41,723 nucleotides of DNA. It comes from Phycisphaerae bacterium. GTDB lineage: Bacteria; Planctomycetota; Phycisphaerae; JAJVII01. Below the pieces are notes generated by a model. It saw only the letters and a list, made by a program, of their open reading frames with translations, did not search any database and was not told the DNA's origin. The stretch spans positions 1 to 41,723 of the forward strand of contig JAJVII010000007.1 in assembly GCA_022072085.1 (NCBI GenBank), read 5' to 3'. Shown one piece after another: positions 8,782 to 18,828 of the stretch (the stretch's first letter is position 1; each line of letters opens with the position of its first letter). Made by a program: the position numbers and the translations under genes.

Positions 8782-10191
8782 ATGGAAACGCAGCGATTTC
8801 TTCGTCTTGTTACATTTCTGCTGGCGGGCACAGCCGCCCTTTCGCCGCTGCGAGCCGCCCCGGAAACGGCCGAGGAGAAGATGGCCCGGCTGGAGAAGCT
8901 GGTCCAGGATCAGCAGCAGCAGATCAACGCGCTGATCCAGCAACAGGCCGTCCGCCGCGACAGTTCGGGGGGGGACTTCAACCAGACGCAACGCGAGTAT
9001 CTCGCTAAGCTCGTCCGTGAAGAACTGGCAAAGAACAAGGAGCTCGTCAGCACGCTGCCCGGCTGGCTTTCGGGCCTCGAGTTCTTCGGCGACCTGCGTG
9101 TTCGCTACGAAGGCATCCTTTACGAGAGCAAGCCCAACTCGACCACCGATCAGGGTCGCAGCCGCGGCCGCTTCCGCCTGCGGTTCGGGTTCAAGAAGGT
9201 GATCAACGACGAGTTCACCGCCGTCTTCCGCTTGGCCAGCGGCGAAGGCCAAAAGAACGAGAAGGGCTACGGCGACGTCGGCACGAGCAACGGCATCTCG
9301 ACGAACCAGACTTTCACCGGGGACTTTACCGAAAAGGGAATCTACATCGACCAAGCCTACATCGAGTATACGCCCCGCTGCCTCCAGAGCTCCGACGGAA
9401 CCGCCAAGTTTGTGGCCGGCAAGCAGCCCAATCCATTCGTCGGCTCTCCGACAGGTCTTATCTGGGACAGCGACCTCAACCCCGAGGGGCTGGCCCAGTT
9501 GTTTACCCGCAATGCCGACGGGCTGGAGTTGTTCGCCGCCCTGGGCGAATTCTTCCTGGAAGAAACCAACAAGACGACGGCCAACGACGTCACGCTGCTG
9601 GCGGCCCAGTTGGGGTTCAAGTATAAGCTGACCCCCAAGGTCGCCTGGCGGATGGCCCTGGCCTACTACTACTTCTGCAACGCCGGCAGCAGCACGGCGC
9701 TGGCCGAGGCCTTCAACAACGGCAACCCGGCTTCGGGGGCGTCGGGCAGCAAGTCGCTTAACGCCCGCCAATTCCACATCGTGGACCTCTACACCGACCT
9801 GACTTTCGCCGATGTGGACGTGTTCAGCCGCAAGATGCCGGTGACCGTCTTCGGCGAGGTTGTCTGGAACAGCGGCGACCACGACGCGGGGGGCAAGGAC
9901 GGCGACAACCTGGCCTTCGAGATCGGCGGCAAGCTGGGCGCCGCCAAGAAGAAGGGCGACTGGGAAGTCCTCTACTCGTTCAAGTACGTCCAGGCAAACG
10001 CCGTCCTCAGCGCCCTGACCGATGGCGACTTCGGCGGGTCCAACCAGTTCGGCCACACGGTCGGGTTCAAGTATGCACTGGCCGATAACGTCTTCCTGGG
10101 CCTGACCGGCATCTTCACCCAGTCGCTGGGGGCGAGGACCGACCCGCACCGTCAGTTGCTCCAGGCCGACCTGGAAGTGAAGTTTAAGTAG
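8782..10191 (+). CDS. Outer-membrane porin with N-terminal coiled coil, probable Pho-regulon member
   Basis: A 469-residue protein with a signal peptide (1-25, cleavage near LRA/APE). A short periplasmic coiled coil follows (about 30-58, Gln/Glu/Lys-rich). The rest is a beta-barrel-like region of alternating strands from FFGDLRVRYEG near residue 100 to the C-terminal LLQADLEVKFK, which ends in an aromatic residue as outer-membrane barrels do. It resembles the putative porin (Porin_5-like) group common in Planctomycetota and Verrucomicrobia. The ATG at 8782 is chosen because AGGAGG (8772-8777) precedes it and the signal peptide begins there. An ATG at 8698 is in frame but lacks both. The Pho-type promoter and the position between phoR and phoU suggest induction under phosphate limitation and uptake of phosphate or other anions. 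OprP-like specificity cannot be shown from sequence. Confidence 0.75.
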   Translation: METQRFLRLVTFLLAGTAALSPLRAAPETAEEKMARLEKLVQDQQQQINALIQQQAVRRDSSGGDFNQTQREYLAKLVREELAKNKELVSTLPGWLSGLEFFGDLRVRYEGILYESKPNSTTDQGRSRGRFRLRFGFKKVINDEFTAVFRLASGEGQKNEKGYGDVGTSNGISTNQTFTGDFTEKGIYIDQAYIEYTPRCLQSSDGTAKFVAGKQPNPFVGSPTGLIWDSDLNPEGLAQLFTRNADGLELFAALGEFFLEETNKTTANDVTLLAAQLGFKYKLTPKVAWRMALAYYYFCNAGSSTALAEAFNNGNPASGASGSKSLNARQFHIVDLYTDLTFADVDVFSRKMPVTVFGEVVWNSGDHDAGGKDGDNLAFEIGGKLGAAKKKGDWEVLYSFKYVQANAVLSALTDGDFGGSNQFGHTVGFKYALADNVFLGLTGIFTQSLGARTDPHRQLLQADLEVKFK

Positions 10192-10193
10192 AC

Positions 10194-10216
10194 GCCCGCG
10201 AGGGGGCTCGCAGGGC
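10194..10216 (+). terminator. Stem-loop just after the porin stop codon
   Basis: A nine-pair stem (GCCCGCGAG with CTCGC and GGGC, one bulged A at 10212) encloses a GGGG loop and begins two bases after the porin stop codon. No T-run follows, so it may act as a weak or factor-dependent terminator, or as a 3-prime stabiliser of the porin mRNA. Confidence 0.4.
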
Positions 10217-10241
10217 CGGCATTCTGCGTCGCTCGAGGCGC

Positions 10242-10280
10242 GGCGAACACCGGCTACAATACGGGTAGCCAGTGTTCGCC
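10242..10280 (+). repeat. Long inverted repeat between porin and phoU
   Basis: The arms GGCGAACAC-C-GGCTAC (10242-10257) and GTAGCC-A-GTGTTCGCC (10265-10280) pair over 15 bp with a single C/A mismatch and a 7-base loop. This is the strongest hairpin seen in the window. It ends 34 bases before the phoU start and has no T-tail. Possible roles are attenuation of porin read-through into phoU, mRNA processing, or a palindromic protein-binding site. Confidence 0.6.
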
Positions 10281-10314
10281 GTTGCCGGACGGATTTCCCC
10301 ACGAGGAGCGGCTG

Positions 10315-10998
10315 ATGTCCAGTGCACACATGCATCGCGAGATCGAGGGCCTCAAACGCCGAATCCTCACCGTGGGGGCCATGGTCGAACAGGCCATCGC
10401 CCAGGCCATCTCCGCGCTGGCCCGCAACGACGCGGCGCTCTCCCGCAGCGTCATCGAGCACGACAGTGAAGTCGACCGCATGGAGATCGAAGTCGAAGAG
10501 GAGTGCCTCAAGATCCTCGCGCTCTACCAGCCGGTTGCCGGCGACCTGCGATTTGTCATCGCCGTGCTCAAGATGAACAACGACCTGGAGCGTATGGCCG
10601 ACCTGGCGGTCAACATCGCCACGCGAGCCCTGCGGCTGGGCAAGCTCGGCGAAATCCGCCCGCCGGGCGACCTGCCCGAGATGGCCCAGAAGGCCAAGGG
10701 AATGGTCAAGAAGAGCCTGGACGCCCTCGTCCAGTCGGACACGACGCTGGCCCGCGAGGTCTGCGACGCCGACGACATCCTGGACGCCATGCGAAGCGAT
10801 TTCCACACGCGCATCATGGAGCAGATCCGCGAGCATCCCGAACAGGTCGAATCGCTGCTCAACCTGCACGCCGTCACACGCCACCTCGAACGGCTTGGCG
10901 ACATGGCCACGAACGTCGCCGAGGACGTCATCTACATGGTCGACGGCGACATCGTCCGCCACCCTGCCCTGCGCGAGCCGACGAATACGCCGAAATAG
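10315..10998 (+). CDS. phoU: Phosphate signalling regulator PhoU
   Basis: A 227-residue all-helical PhoU protein with the two-fold PhoU repeat. Each half carries the metal-binding E-x3-D-x3-N signature: E92/D96/N100 in LERMADLAVN and E192/D196/N200 in LERLGDMATN. The ATG at 10315 has GAGGAG six bases upstream; an in-frame ATG at 10282 adds an unlikely tail. PhoU normally links the Pst phosphate transporter to PhoR and keeps the kinase silent when phosphate is plentiful. Here it follows the porin rather than pstB, and no pst genes are visible. It may be transcribed from the Pho promoter of the porin, reduced by the two intervening stem-loops. Confidence 0.9.
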   Translation: MSSAHMHREIEGLKRRILTVGAMVEQAIAQAISALARNDAALSRSVIEHDSEVDRMEIEVEEECLKILALYQPVAGDLRFVIAVLKMNNDLERMADLAVNIATRALRLGKLGEIRPPGDLPEMAQKAKGMVKKSLDALVQSDTTLAREVCDADDILDAMRSDFHTRIMEQIREHPEQVESLLNLHAVTRHLERLGDMATNVAEDVIYMVDGDIVRHPALREPTNTPK

Positions 10999-11079
10999 GC
11001 TCTCTCGTCCGGCCTTCGCTCCCGCGTCGCAGGCAGCTATCCCGCCATCTTCGCAAACGGAAACGGCGTATTTCTCCCC

Positions 11080-11108
11080 TTGATATGGGATAACAACAGT
11101 CCTATATT
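11080..11108 (+). promoter_or_regulatory. Strong sigma70-type promoter of the suf operon overlapped by an IscR type 1-like operator
   Basis: The -35 TTGATA (11080-11085) and the -10 TATATT (11103-11108) are separated by exactly 17 bases. Across them lies a 25-bp imperfect palindrome (11083-11107). It starts ATA and ends TAT, has GA at internal positions 7-8 and CAGTC at 15-19, and its outer 8-bp arms match at 7 of 8 positions. Length and end positions agree with the Escherichia coli IscR type 1 consensus, though the middle matches only in part. The position would allow the Rrf2 protein encoded next to repress its own promoter. The preceding stretch 10999-11079 shows nothing notable. Confidence 0.6.
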
Positions 11109-11141
11109 ACTTCAGACACTGAATGACAAAGGCAGGCAAAC

Positions 11142-11642
11142 TTGTTCACGCTGACGCGGAAAACCGATTATGCTCTGGTCGCGCTGGCTGGGCTGGCTGA
11201 GAGCGGCGCCCGCAATCCCGACCCGATCAGCGCCCGGGAACTGTCGCAGCGGTATCACCTGCCCTTGCCGATCCTGATGAAGGTGCTCAAGGAACTGCAC
11301 CGGGCCGGGATCATCCGGTCACAGCGAGGCGTCAACGGCGGCTACGCGCTGGCCGACTCGCCAGCCGACATTACGCTGGGTGACGTGCTTGCGGCGATCG
11401 AGGGGCCCGTGCGGCTGACTGCCTGCTGCGAAGAGGAAGACGCCCACGCCCAGGCCGGCTGCGACCTGGAGGCCCGCTGCCCGATCACGCGCTCGGTGCA
11501 GCGGTTCAACGGGCGGATCAACGGGATCATCGCCCGCGTGACGCTGGCTGATTTGCTCGGCAGCGAAGTGGATGTGCCGCTGCACGCGATTGGCCTGCCG
11601 CCTCGCCGCCGCAGCCGAGCGGCGTTGAATGCCCGGGCGTGA
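11142..11642 (+). CDS. Rrf2-family iron-sulfur regulator of the SUF operon
   Basis: A 166-residue Rrf2/IscR-type transcription factor. The N-terminal winged helix (about 1-75) reads [16 protein letters not shown], then [21 protein letters not shown] and [14 protein letters not shown] Cys-bearing loop follows with Cys95, Cys96, Cys107 and Cys113, likely [2Fe-2S] ligands. It starts with TTG: the family N-terminus begins there, AGG lies 5 bases upstream, and no in-frame ATG exists. sufB begins 37 bases after its stop, as in SUF clusters led by the SufR-type Rrf2 regulators of proteobacteria. Expected action: senses cluster sufficiency and represses the operon when its cluster is bound. The Cys spacing (x10, x5) differs from IscR (x5, x5). 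The C-terminus has a basic RRRSR tail. Confidence 0.85.
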   Translation: MFTLTRKTDYALVALAGLAESGARNPDPISARELSQRYHLPLPILMKVLKELHRAGIIRSQRGVNGGYALADSPADITLGDVLAAIEGPVRLTACCEEEDAHAQAGCDLEARCPITRSVQRFNGRINGIIARVTLADLLGSEVDVPLHAIGLPPRRRSRAALNARA

Positions 11643-11679
11643 CGCCAGGCTGATACGTACGGGAAGGACTGGACAGACG

Positions 11680-13143
<1,464 letters not shown>

Positions 13144-13197
13144 GTTCGACGTTCGAAGTCGGAAAGTTCTGACTCCTGATTCCTGAGGATGAACCGA

Positions 13198-13971
13198 ATG
13201 TCACTGATCGAAATCAAGAACCTGCACGTGAACATCGAGGGCAAGCAGATCCTCAAGGGGCTGAACCTCGCCATCAACCCCGGCGAGGTCCACTCGATCA
13301 TGGGGCCCAACGGCTCGGGCAAGAGCACGCTGGCCCAGGTCATTGCCGGCAACACGGCCTTCGAGGTCACCGAGGGCGACGTCCTGCTGGAGGGCGAAAG
13401 CCTGCTGGGCCTCTCGGCCGACGAGCGGGCCGTCAAGGGCGTCTTCATGGCCTTCCAGTACCCCGTCGAGATTCCTGGCGTCAGCAACATGATCTTTCTC
13501 AAGGCCGCCGTGAACGCCGTCCGCGCCGCCCGCGGGCTGGAAGAGCTTGACGCGATGGATTTCCTGGCGCTGGTCAAGCAGAAGATCACACTCGTGGAGA
13601 TGGACGAGGGACTGCTCAAGCGATCTGTGAACGAGGGATTCTCAGGCGGCGAGAAGAAACGGAACGAGGTCTTCCAACTGGCCCTGCTCGAACCGCGCTT
13701 CGCCGTGCTGGACGAGACCGACAGTGGCCTGGACATCGACGCCCTGCGGATCGTCGCCGCCGGCGTCAACGCGATGCGTGCGAAGGACCGCGGCTTCCTG
13801 GTGATCACGCACTACCAGCGGCTGCTCAACTACATCGTGCCCGACTTCGTCCATGTGCTGGTCGACGGGCGGATCGTCGAGAGCGGCGACAAGTCACTGG
13901 CCTTACACCTTGAGGACAAGGGCTACGCCGACTGGCTTCAGACCGAGCCGCAGCCCGCCTCCGCCCGGTGA
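13198..13971 (+). CDS. sufC: SufC, ABC-type ATPase of the SUF complex
   Basis: A 257-residue SufC. Walker A is GPNGSGKST (36-44), the Q-loop Gln lies near 87 (AFQYPVEIPG), the signature is SGGE (149-152) in the SufC-specific context FSGGEKKRNEVFQ, Walker B is FAVLDE (168-173) followed by TDSGLDIDAL, and the switch His is near 205. It powers conformational changes in SufBC2D. The ATG at 13198 is preferred because GAGG lies 9 bases upstream; the in-frame ATG at 13189 overlaps that site. The 54-base gap after sufB contains a small heptameric repeat. Family length and motifs are intact. Confidence 0.95.
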   Translation: MSLIEIKNLHVNIEGKQILKGLNLAINPGEVHSIMGPNGSGKSTLAQVIAGNTAFEVTEGDVLLEGESLLGLSADERAVKGVFMAFQYPVEIPGVSNMIFLKAAVNAVRAARGLEELDAMDFLALVKQKITLVEMDEGLLKRSVNEGFSGGEKKRNEVFQLALLEPRFAVLDETDSGLDIDALRIVAAGVNAMRAKDRGFLVITHYQRLLNYIVPDFVHVLVDGRIVESGDKSLALHLEDKGYADWLQTEPQPASAR

Positions 13972-14016
13972 GCGGCGCCGGCGGGATTCACACCACAAGC
14001 AGAGGCTGATTCGCAC

Positions 14017-15372
14017 ATGACCGACGTCATTGACATTCAGGACACCTACGCCGAGAGCTTCGCCCGCCTGTCGGCCCGTCGTGGACGGAGCGGCCCGGCC
14101 TGGGTGCAGGCCCTTCGCGAGGCCGGACTGGAGCACTTCCGCCGCGTCGGTTTCCCGACCCTTCGCGACGAGGACTGGCGGTTCACCAACGTCAAGCCGA
14201 TCGCCCAGACGCCCTTCGTTCTGCCTGAGCCGCCGGCTGGGAAGCTGGGAGCCGACGCGCTTCAGCCGCTGCTGATCGCCGGCCTTCAACCCGCGGCCCG
14301 GCTGGTCTTCGTGGACGGGTGCTATTCGACGGAGCTTTCGGATACTTCCGCCCTGCCCGTTGGCGTAAGCGTGCAGTCGGTGGCCCAGGCCTTGGACGCG
14401 GACCCGGCGACGATTCAGTCACACATGGGCCTGGCAGCTGAAGCCGAGAGCGACCCCTTCATCGCCCTCAACGCCGCCTTCCTGGAAGACGGCGCGTTCG
14501 TCCGCTTTGCCGACAACACGACCCTGAAACGCCCGATCGTGCTGCTGTCGGTGGCGACGCGGCGGGCCCAGGCGGCCATGACCCACCCTCGCAACCTGAT
14601 CGTAGTGGGTCGAAGCTGCGAGGCGACGGTGATCGAGCATTACGCGTCAGCCGGCGGCGAGGTCTACCTGACCAACGCCGTCACCGAACTGGTTGTCGGC
14701 GACAACTCCACCGTCCACCACTACGTCCTGGAATTGGAGAGCGAGCAGGCGTTCAACCTTCAGACGCTCAAGATCCGCCAGGGCCGCGACACGACGGTGA
14801 ACTCCCATACGGCCCTGCTGGGCGGGGCGATCGTTCGCAACAACGTCCATCCGATCATGGACGGCGAGAACGGTCACTGCTTGCTGAACGGCCTCTACGT
14901 GCCGCGGGGCCGGCAGCACATGGACAGCTTCATGTTCGTCGAGCACGCCCGGCCGCACTGCGACAGCCGCCAGTTCTACAAGGGCATCCTGGCCGACCGG
15001 GCCGGCGCCGTCTTCAGCGGCCGCATCAAGGTCCACCCCGGCGCCCAGAAGACGGACGCCAAGCAGACCAACCAGAACCTGCTGCTCTCGGGCGAGGCGA
15101 CGGTCGATACCAAGCCGCAGCTAGAAATCTACGCCGACGACGTCAAGTGCACCCACGGCGCCACCGTCGGCGAACTGGACGAGCAGGCGATGTATTACCT
15201 CCAGGCCCGCGGCATCTCCGCCGACGCCGCCCGGGCGATGCTGACCTACGCCTTCGCCGCCGAGAGCCTGGAGCGAATGAACGTGCCGGCCATCGGCGAG
15301 TTGGTCGGCCGGGAGTTGCTCTCCCGACTGCCGCGTGGCCGCCTTCTGGCACACCTGCTGGAAAGCGTGTGA
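14017..15372 (+). CDS. sufD: SufD, Fe-S cluster assembly subunit
   Basis: A 451-residue SufD, the SufB paralogue that pairs with SufB and SufC in the scaffold complex. Typical segments are FPTLRDEDWRFTNVKPI at the N-terminus, HPGAQKTDAKQTNQNLLLS, and KPQLEIYADDVKCTHGATVG followed by YYLQARGI. The conserved His of the CTHGATVG motif is present. It is shorter than SufB, as usual, and its N-terminal helical region is divergent. It starts 45 bases after sufC and is followed by a 95-base gap with a stem-loop before sufS. Confidence 0.95.
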   Translation: MTDVIDIQDTYAESFARLSARRGRSGPAWVQALREAGLEHFRRVGFPTLRDEDWRFTNVKPIAQTPFVLPEPPAGKLGADALQPLLIAGLQPAARLVFVDGCYSTELSDTSALPVGVSVQSVAQALDADPATIQSHMGLAAEAESDPFIALNAAFLEDGAFVRFADNTTLKRPIVLLSVATRRAQAAMTHPRNLIVVGRSCEATVIEHYASAGGEVYLTNAVTELVVGDNSTVHHYVLELESEQAFNLQTLKIRQGRDTTVNSHTALLGGAIVRNNVHPIMDGENGHCLLNGLYVPRGRQHMDSFMFVEHARPHCDSRQFYKGILADRAGAVFSGRIKVHPGAQKTDAKQTNQNLLLSGEATVDTKPQLEIYADDVKCTHGATVGELDEQAMYYLQARGISADAARAMLTYAFAAESLERMNVPAIGELVGRELLSRLPRGRLLAHLLESV

Positions 15373-15387
15373 CGCTCGACCGGCGGC

Positions 15388-15449
15388 TTGAAGCGCGACG
15401 CCGGTTCGCATACTCTTGAAGGATTGCACCGCGGGCGGGCGGCCCGCCC
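15388..15449 (+). promoter_or_regulatory. Possible internal promoter and GC-rich stem-loop before sufS
   Basis: TTGAAG (15388-15393) and TACTCT (15411-15416) are 17 bases apart; each matches its sigma70 hexamer at 4 of 6 positions. Just downstream, at 15433-15449, GGGCGGG pairs with CCCGCCC (7 bp, 3-base CGG loop). The stem-loop would lie near the 5-prime end of such a transcript and just before the sufS ribosome-binding site. No T-run follows it. The stem-loop is clear; the promoter is weak. Confidence 0.35.
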
Positions 15450-15467
15450 TGGCTGACAGGACCGAGA

Positions 15468-16736
15468 ATGAGCCGAACTGGCAGCACAATACGAACCGCG
15501 ACCCCGGCTGCGGCTGCGCCGCTGGATGTCCAGCGGGTCCGCCGCGACTTCCCCATCCTCGCCCAGTCCGTCCACGGCAAGCCGCTGGTCTACCTCGACA
15601 GCGCCGCCACCAGCCACAAGCCGCAGTGCGTCATCGACGCGGTTTCCCGCGTCTACTCCGAGTTCAACAGCAACGTGCACCGCGGCGTTCACGCTCTCAG
15701 CCAGCGGGCGACCGACGCCTACGAGGCGGCCCGCGGCAAGGTACGCGACTTCATCAACGCCGCCGACTCGGCCGAGGTGATCTTCGTCCGCGGCACGACC
15801 GAGGCCATCAACCTGGCGGCTTCCTCCTTTGCCCGCCCGCGGGTGAAGGCCGGCGACGAAATCCTCATCACGCACATGGAGCACCACTCGAACATCGTCC
15901 CCTGGCAGCTCCTGTGCGAGCAGACCGGGGCCGCGCTTCGCGTGGCGCCGATCGACGACCGTGGACAACTGATCCTGGAGGAATGGGAGCGGCTGCTGAG
16001 CGACCGCACGAAGCTGGTCGGCGTAACCTACGTTTCCAACGCCCTGGGCACGGTCAACCCGGTCGCCCGGATGATCCGCCTCGCCCACGAGCGCGGCGTG
16101 CCCGTGCTGATCGACGGCGCCCAGGCGACGCCGCATATTCCGATCGACGTGCAGGCCCTCGGCTGCGACTTCTTCGCTTTCAGCGGCCACAAGACCTACG
16201 GGCCGACGGGCATCGGCGTGCTCTACGGCCGTCGCGAACACCTGGAGGCGATGCCGCCTTACCAGGGCGGCGGCGATATGATCAGTTCGGTCACTTTCGC
16301 CCGCACGACCTACAACGACCTGCCCTACAAGTTTGAAGCCGGCACGCCCAATATCGCCGATGCCATCGGCCTGGGGGCGGCCATCGACTACCTGCGCGGC
16401 CTGGGCATGGACCGCGTCGCGGCCCACGAGGCCGACGTGCTGGCTTACGGCCAGGCCCGCCTGGCCGAGACGCCCGGCATTCGCCCCGTTGGCACGGCCG
16501 ACCACAAGGCCGGCGTCCTCAGCTTTGCAATGGAGGGCATTCACGCCCACGACGTGGGGACGATCCTCGACCTGGAGGGCATCGCCATCCGCACGGGCCA
16601 TCACTGCGCCCAGCCGGTCATGGAGCGTTTCGGAGTGCCGGCGACGGCGCGGGCCTCGCTGGGCGTCTATAATTCCCGCGAGGACATCGACGCCCTCATC
16701 GCCGCGCTGGGACGCGTGGCCGAGGTGTTCAAGTGA
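15468..16736 (+). CDS. sufS: SufS, PLP-dependent cysteine desulfurase
   Basis: A 422-residue group II cysteine desulfurase, which releases sulfur from L-cysteine as an enzyme-bound persulfide. The PLP-binding lysine is Lys242 in SGHKTYGPTG. The aromatic-ring-stacking His is in the HMEHHSN segment (136-142). The catalytic Cys380 lies in RTGHHCAQPVM, with the short loop of the SufS/group II type. The N-terminus has FPILAQSVHGKPLVYLDSAA, as expected. The first 20 residues are Ala/Thr-rich and probably disordered. The ATG at 15468 has AGGA upstream. sufU overlaps the stop codon by four bases (GTGA), pointing to translational coupling between desulfurase and sulfur acceptor. Confidence 0.95.
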   Translation: MSRTGSTIRTATPAAAAPLDVQRVRRDFPILAQSVHGKPLVYLDSAATSHKPQCVIDAVSRVYSEFNSNVHRGVHALSQRATDAYEAARGKVRDFINAADSAEVIFVRGTTEAINLAASSFARPRVKAGDEILITHMEHHSNIVPWQLLCEQTGAALRVAPIDDRGQLILEEWERLLSDRTKLVGVTYVSNALGTVNPVARMIRLAHERGVPVLIDGAQATPHIPIDVQALGCDFFAFSGHKTYGPTGIGVLYGRREHLEAMPPYQGGGDMISSVTFARTTYNDLPYKFEAGTPNIADAIGLGAAIDYLRGLGMDRVAAHEADVLAYGQARLAETPGIRPVGTADHKAGVLSFAMEGIHAHDVGTILDLEGIAIRTGHHCAQPVMERFGVPATARASLGVYNSREDIDALIAALGRVAEVFK

Positions 16737-17203
16737 GCGGTGAACTGGACCTGGACGAACTCTATCAGCAGGTGATCCTCGATCACAGCCGCAAGCCGCG
16801 GAACTTCCGCGAGTTGGCCTGCGCCAACTGCCGCTGCGCCGAGGGGCACAACCCCCTCTGCGGCGACCGCGTCACCATCTACATCGAGATCGAGCAGGGC
16901 CGCGTTCAGGACGTCAGCTTCTCCGGCAGCGGCTGCGCCATCTGCACCGCGTCGGCCTCGATGATGACCGACGCCCTCAAGGGCAAGACCGTCGAGGAAG
17001 CCCGGCGCATGTTCACCTGGTTCCACGACATGCTCACCGGCAAGGTTCCAACCGGTCAGGTAGCCGACGGCATCGGTAAACTGGCTGCCTTCTCCGGCGT
17101 ACTGCGGTTCCCCATTCGCGTCAAGTGCGCCACCCTGCCCTGGCATACGATGGCGGCGGCGCTGGCTGAGGACAAGGCCGACGATCCCGTCAGCACCGAG
17201 TGA
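16733..17203 (+). CDS. sufU: SufU, zinc-dependent sulfur-transfer protein
   Basis: A 156-residue SufU/IscU-like protein starting with GTG inside the sufS stop codon. The conserved residues are present: Cys43 and Asp45 (NPLCGD), Cys68 (GSGCAICTASASMM) and Cys132 (VKCATLPW). These match the zinc-binding set of Gram-positive SufU, which accepts the persulfide from SufS and hands sulfur to SufB. The insertion between the active-site Cys groups that separates SufU from IscU is also present (about 80-115). Three further cysteines (30, 33, 35) sit just before the first ligand and are not part of the usual set. No sufE or sufA is seen, so SufU is the likely SufS partner. Confidence 0.92.
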   Translation: MSGELDLDELYQQVILDHSRKPRNFRELACANCRCAEGHNPLCGDRVTIYIEIEQGRVQDVSFSGSGCAICTASASMMTDALKGKTVEEARRMFTWFHDMLTGKVPTGQVADGIGKLAAFSGVLRFPIRVKCATLPWHTMAAALAEDKADDPVSTE

Positions 17204-17218
17204 CCACGAGGCGTCTGC

Positions 17219-17593
17219 ATGAGTGACCAGCCCCCCAGAAACCCCGAGCCCGGCGCCCCAGCCGACGCAGTCCCGGCCGAACTGGACACCGAGGCCCTGC
17301 GCGAGCAGATTCTCTTCGCCATTCGCGGCATCTACGACCCCGAAATTCCGGTCAACATCCACGAACTGGGCCTGATCTACCGCGTGGACGTCCACCTGGA
17401 CGGGAGCGTCGAGATCGACATGACCCTGACCGCCCCCAACTGTCCGGCGGCCCAGATCCTGCCAGGCCAGGTAAAGGAGCGGGTCTCGGTCATCCGCGGC
17501 GTGACCGGCGTGGACCTGAAGATCGTCTGGGATCCGCCCTGGGGTCCGGACCGCATGAGCGACGCCGCCAAGCTGCAACTGGGCATGCTGTGA
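17219..17593 (+). CDS. sufT: SufT-like MIP18/DUF59 family protein
   Basis: A 124-residue protein. A Pro/Ala-rich N-terminal tail (1-22) precedes a DUF59 domain (about 26-105) with the hallmark IYDPEIPVNIHELGLIY (DPE at 40-42) and the conserved Cys75 in LTAPNCPAA. It ends WDPPWGPDRMS, a usual DUF59 ending. SufT-type proteins help Fe-S protein maturation in SUF-encoding bacteria. The gene starts 15 bases after sufU and closes the operon. A short hairpin (GGCCG/CGGCC, 17600-17615) follows the stop codon by 6 bases. The remaining 167-base gap to moxR has only a lone -10-like TATAGT at 17678. Confidence 0.9.
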   Translation: MSDQPPRNPEPGAPADAVPAELDTEALREQILFAIRGIYDPEIPVNIHELGLIYRVDVHLDGSVEIDMTLTAPNCPAAQILPGQVKERVSVIRGVTGVDLKIVWDPPWGPDRMSDAAKLQLGML

Positions 17594-17760
17594 GCCGCCG
17601 GCCGGAACTTCGGCCCTTCCAATCCATGGCCCCGGCGACCGCCTTGAAGCGGCGAAACCCCCACCCTGCAAGCGAGTTATAGTTGGATACGATGGCGGCT
17701 CGCCTTGAGCCCGCTCCGACGACCCACCACCCCAAGCTGCGACTGCGCAGGGAGATAGCG

Positions 17761-18771
<1,011 letters not shown>

Positions 18772-18828
18772 CACGGACGCGCGATCGGACCGACCTACGG
18801 CCCCTGACCCCCGAACCCCGGCGGACCC

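Noticed and set aside
10255-10260. TACAAT as a -10 for phoU.
   Set aside because: It lies inside the long inverted repeat and has no -35 at a usable distance (CTCGAG at 17 bases).
8770-10962. A 730-codon open frame on the minus strand opposite the porin and phoU.
   Set aside because: No family motifs; both sense genes are well supported, so it is an antisense shadow.
17600-17615. GGCCG/CGGCC hairpin after sufT as an intrinsic terminator.
   Set aside because: Only five pairs and no T-run; kept as a remark under sufT.
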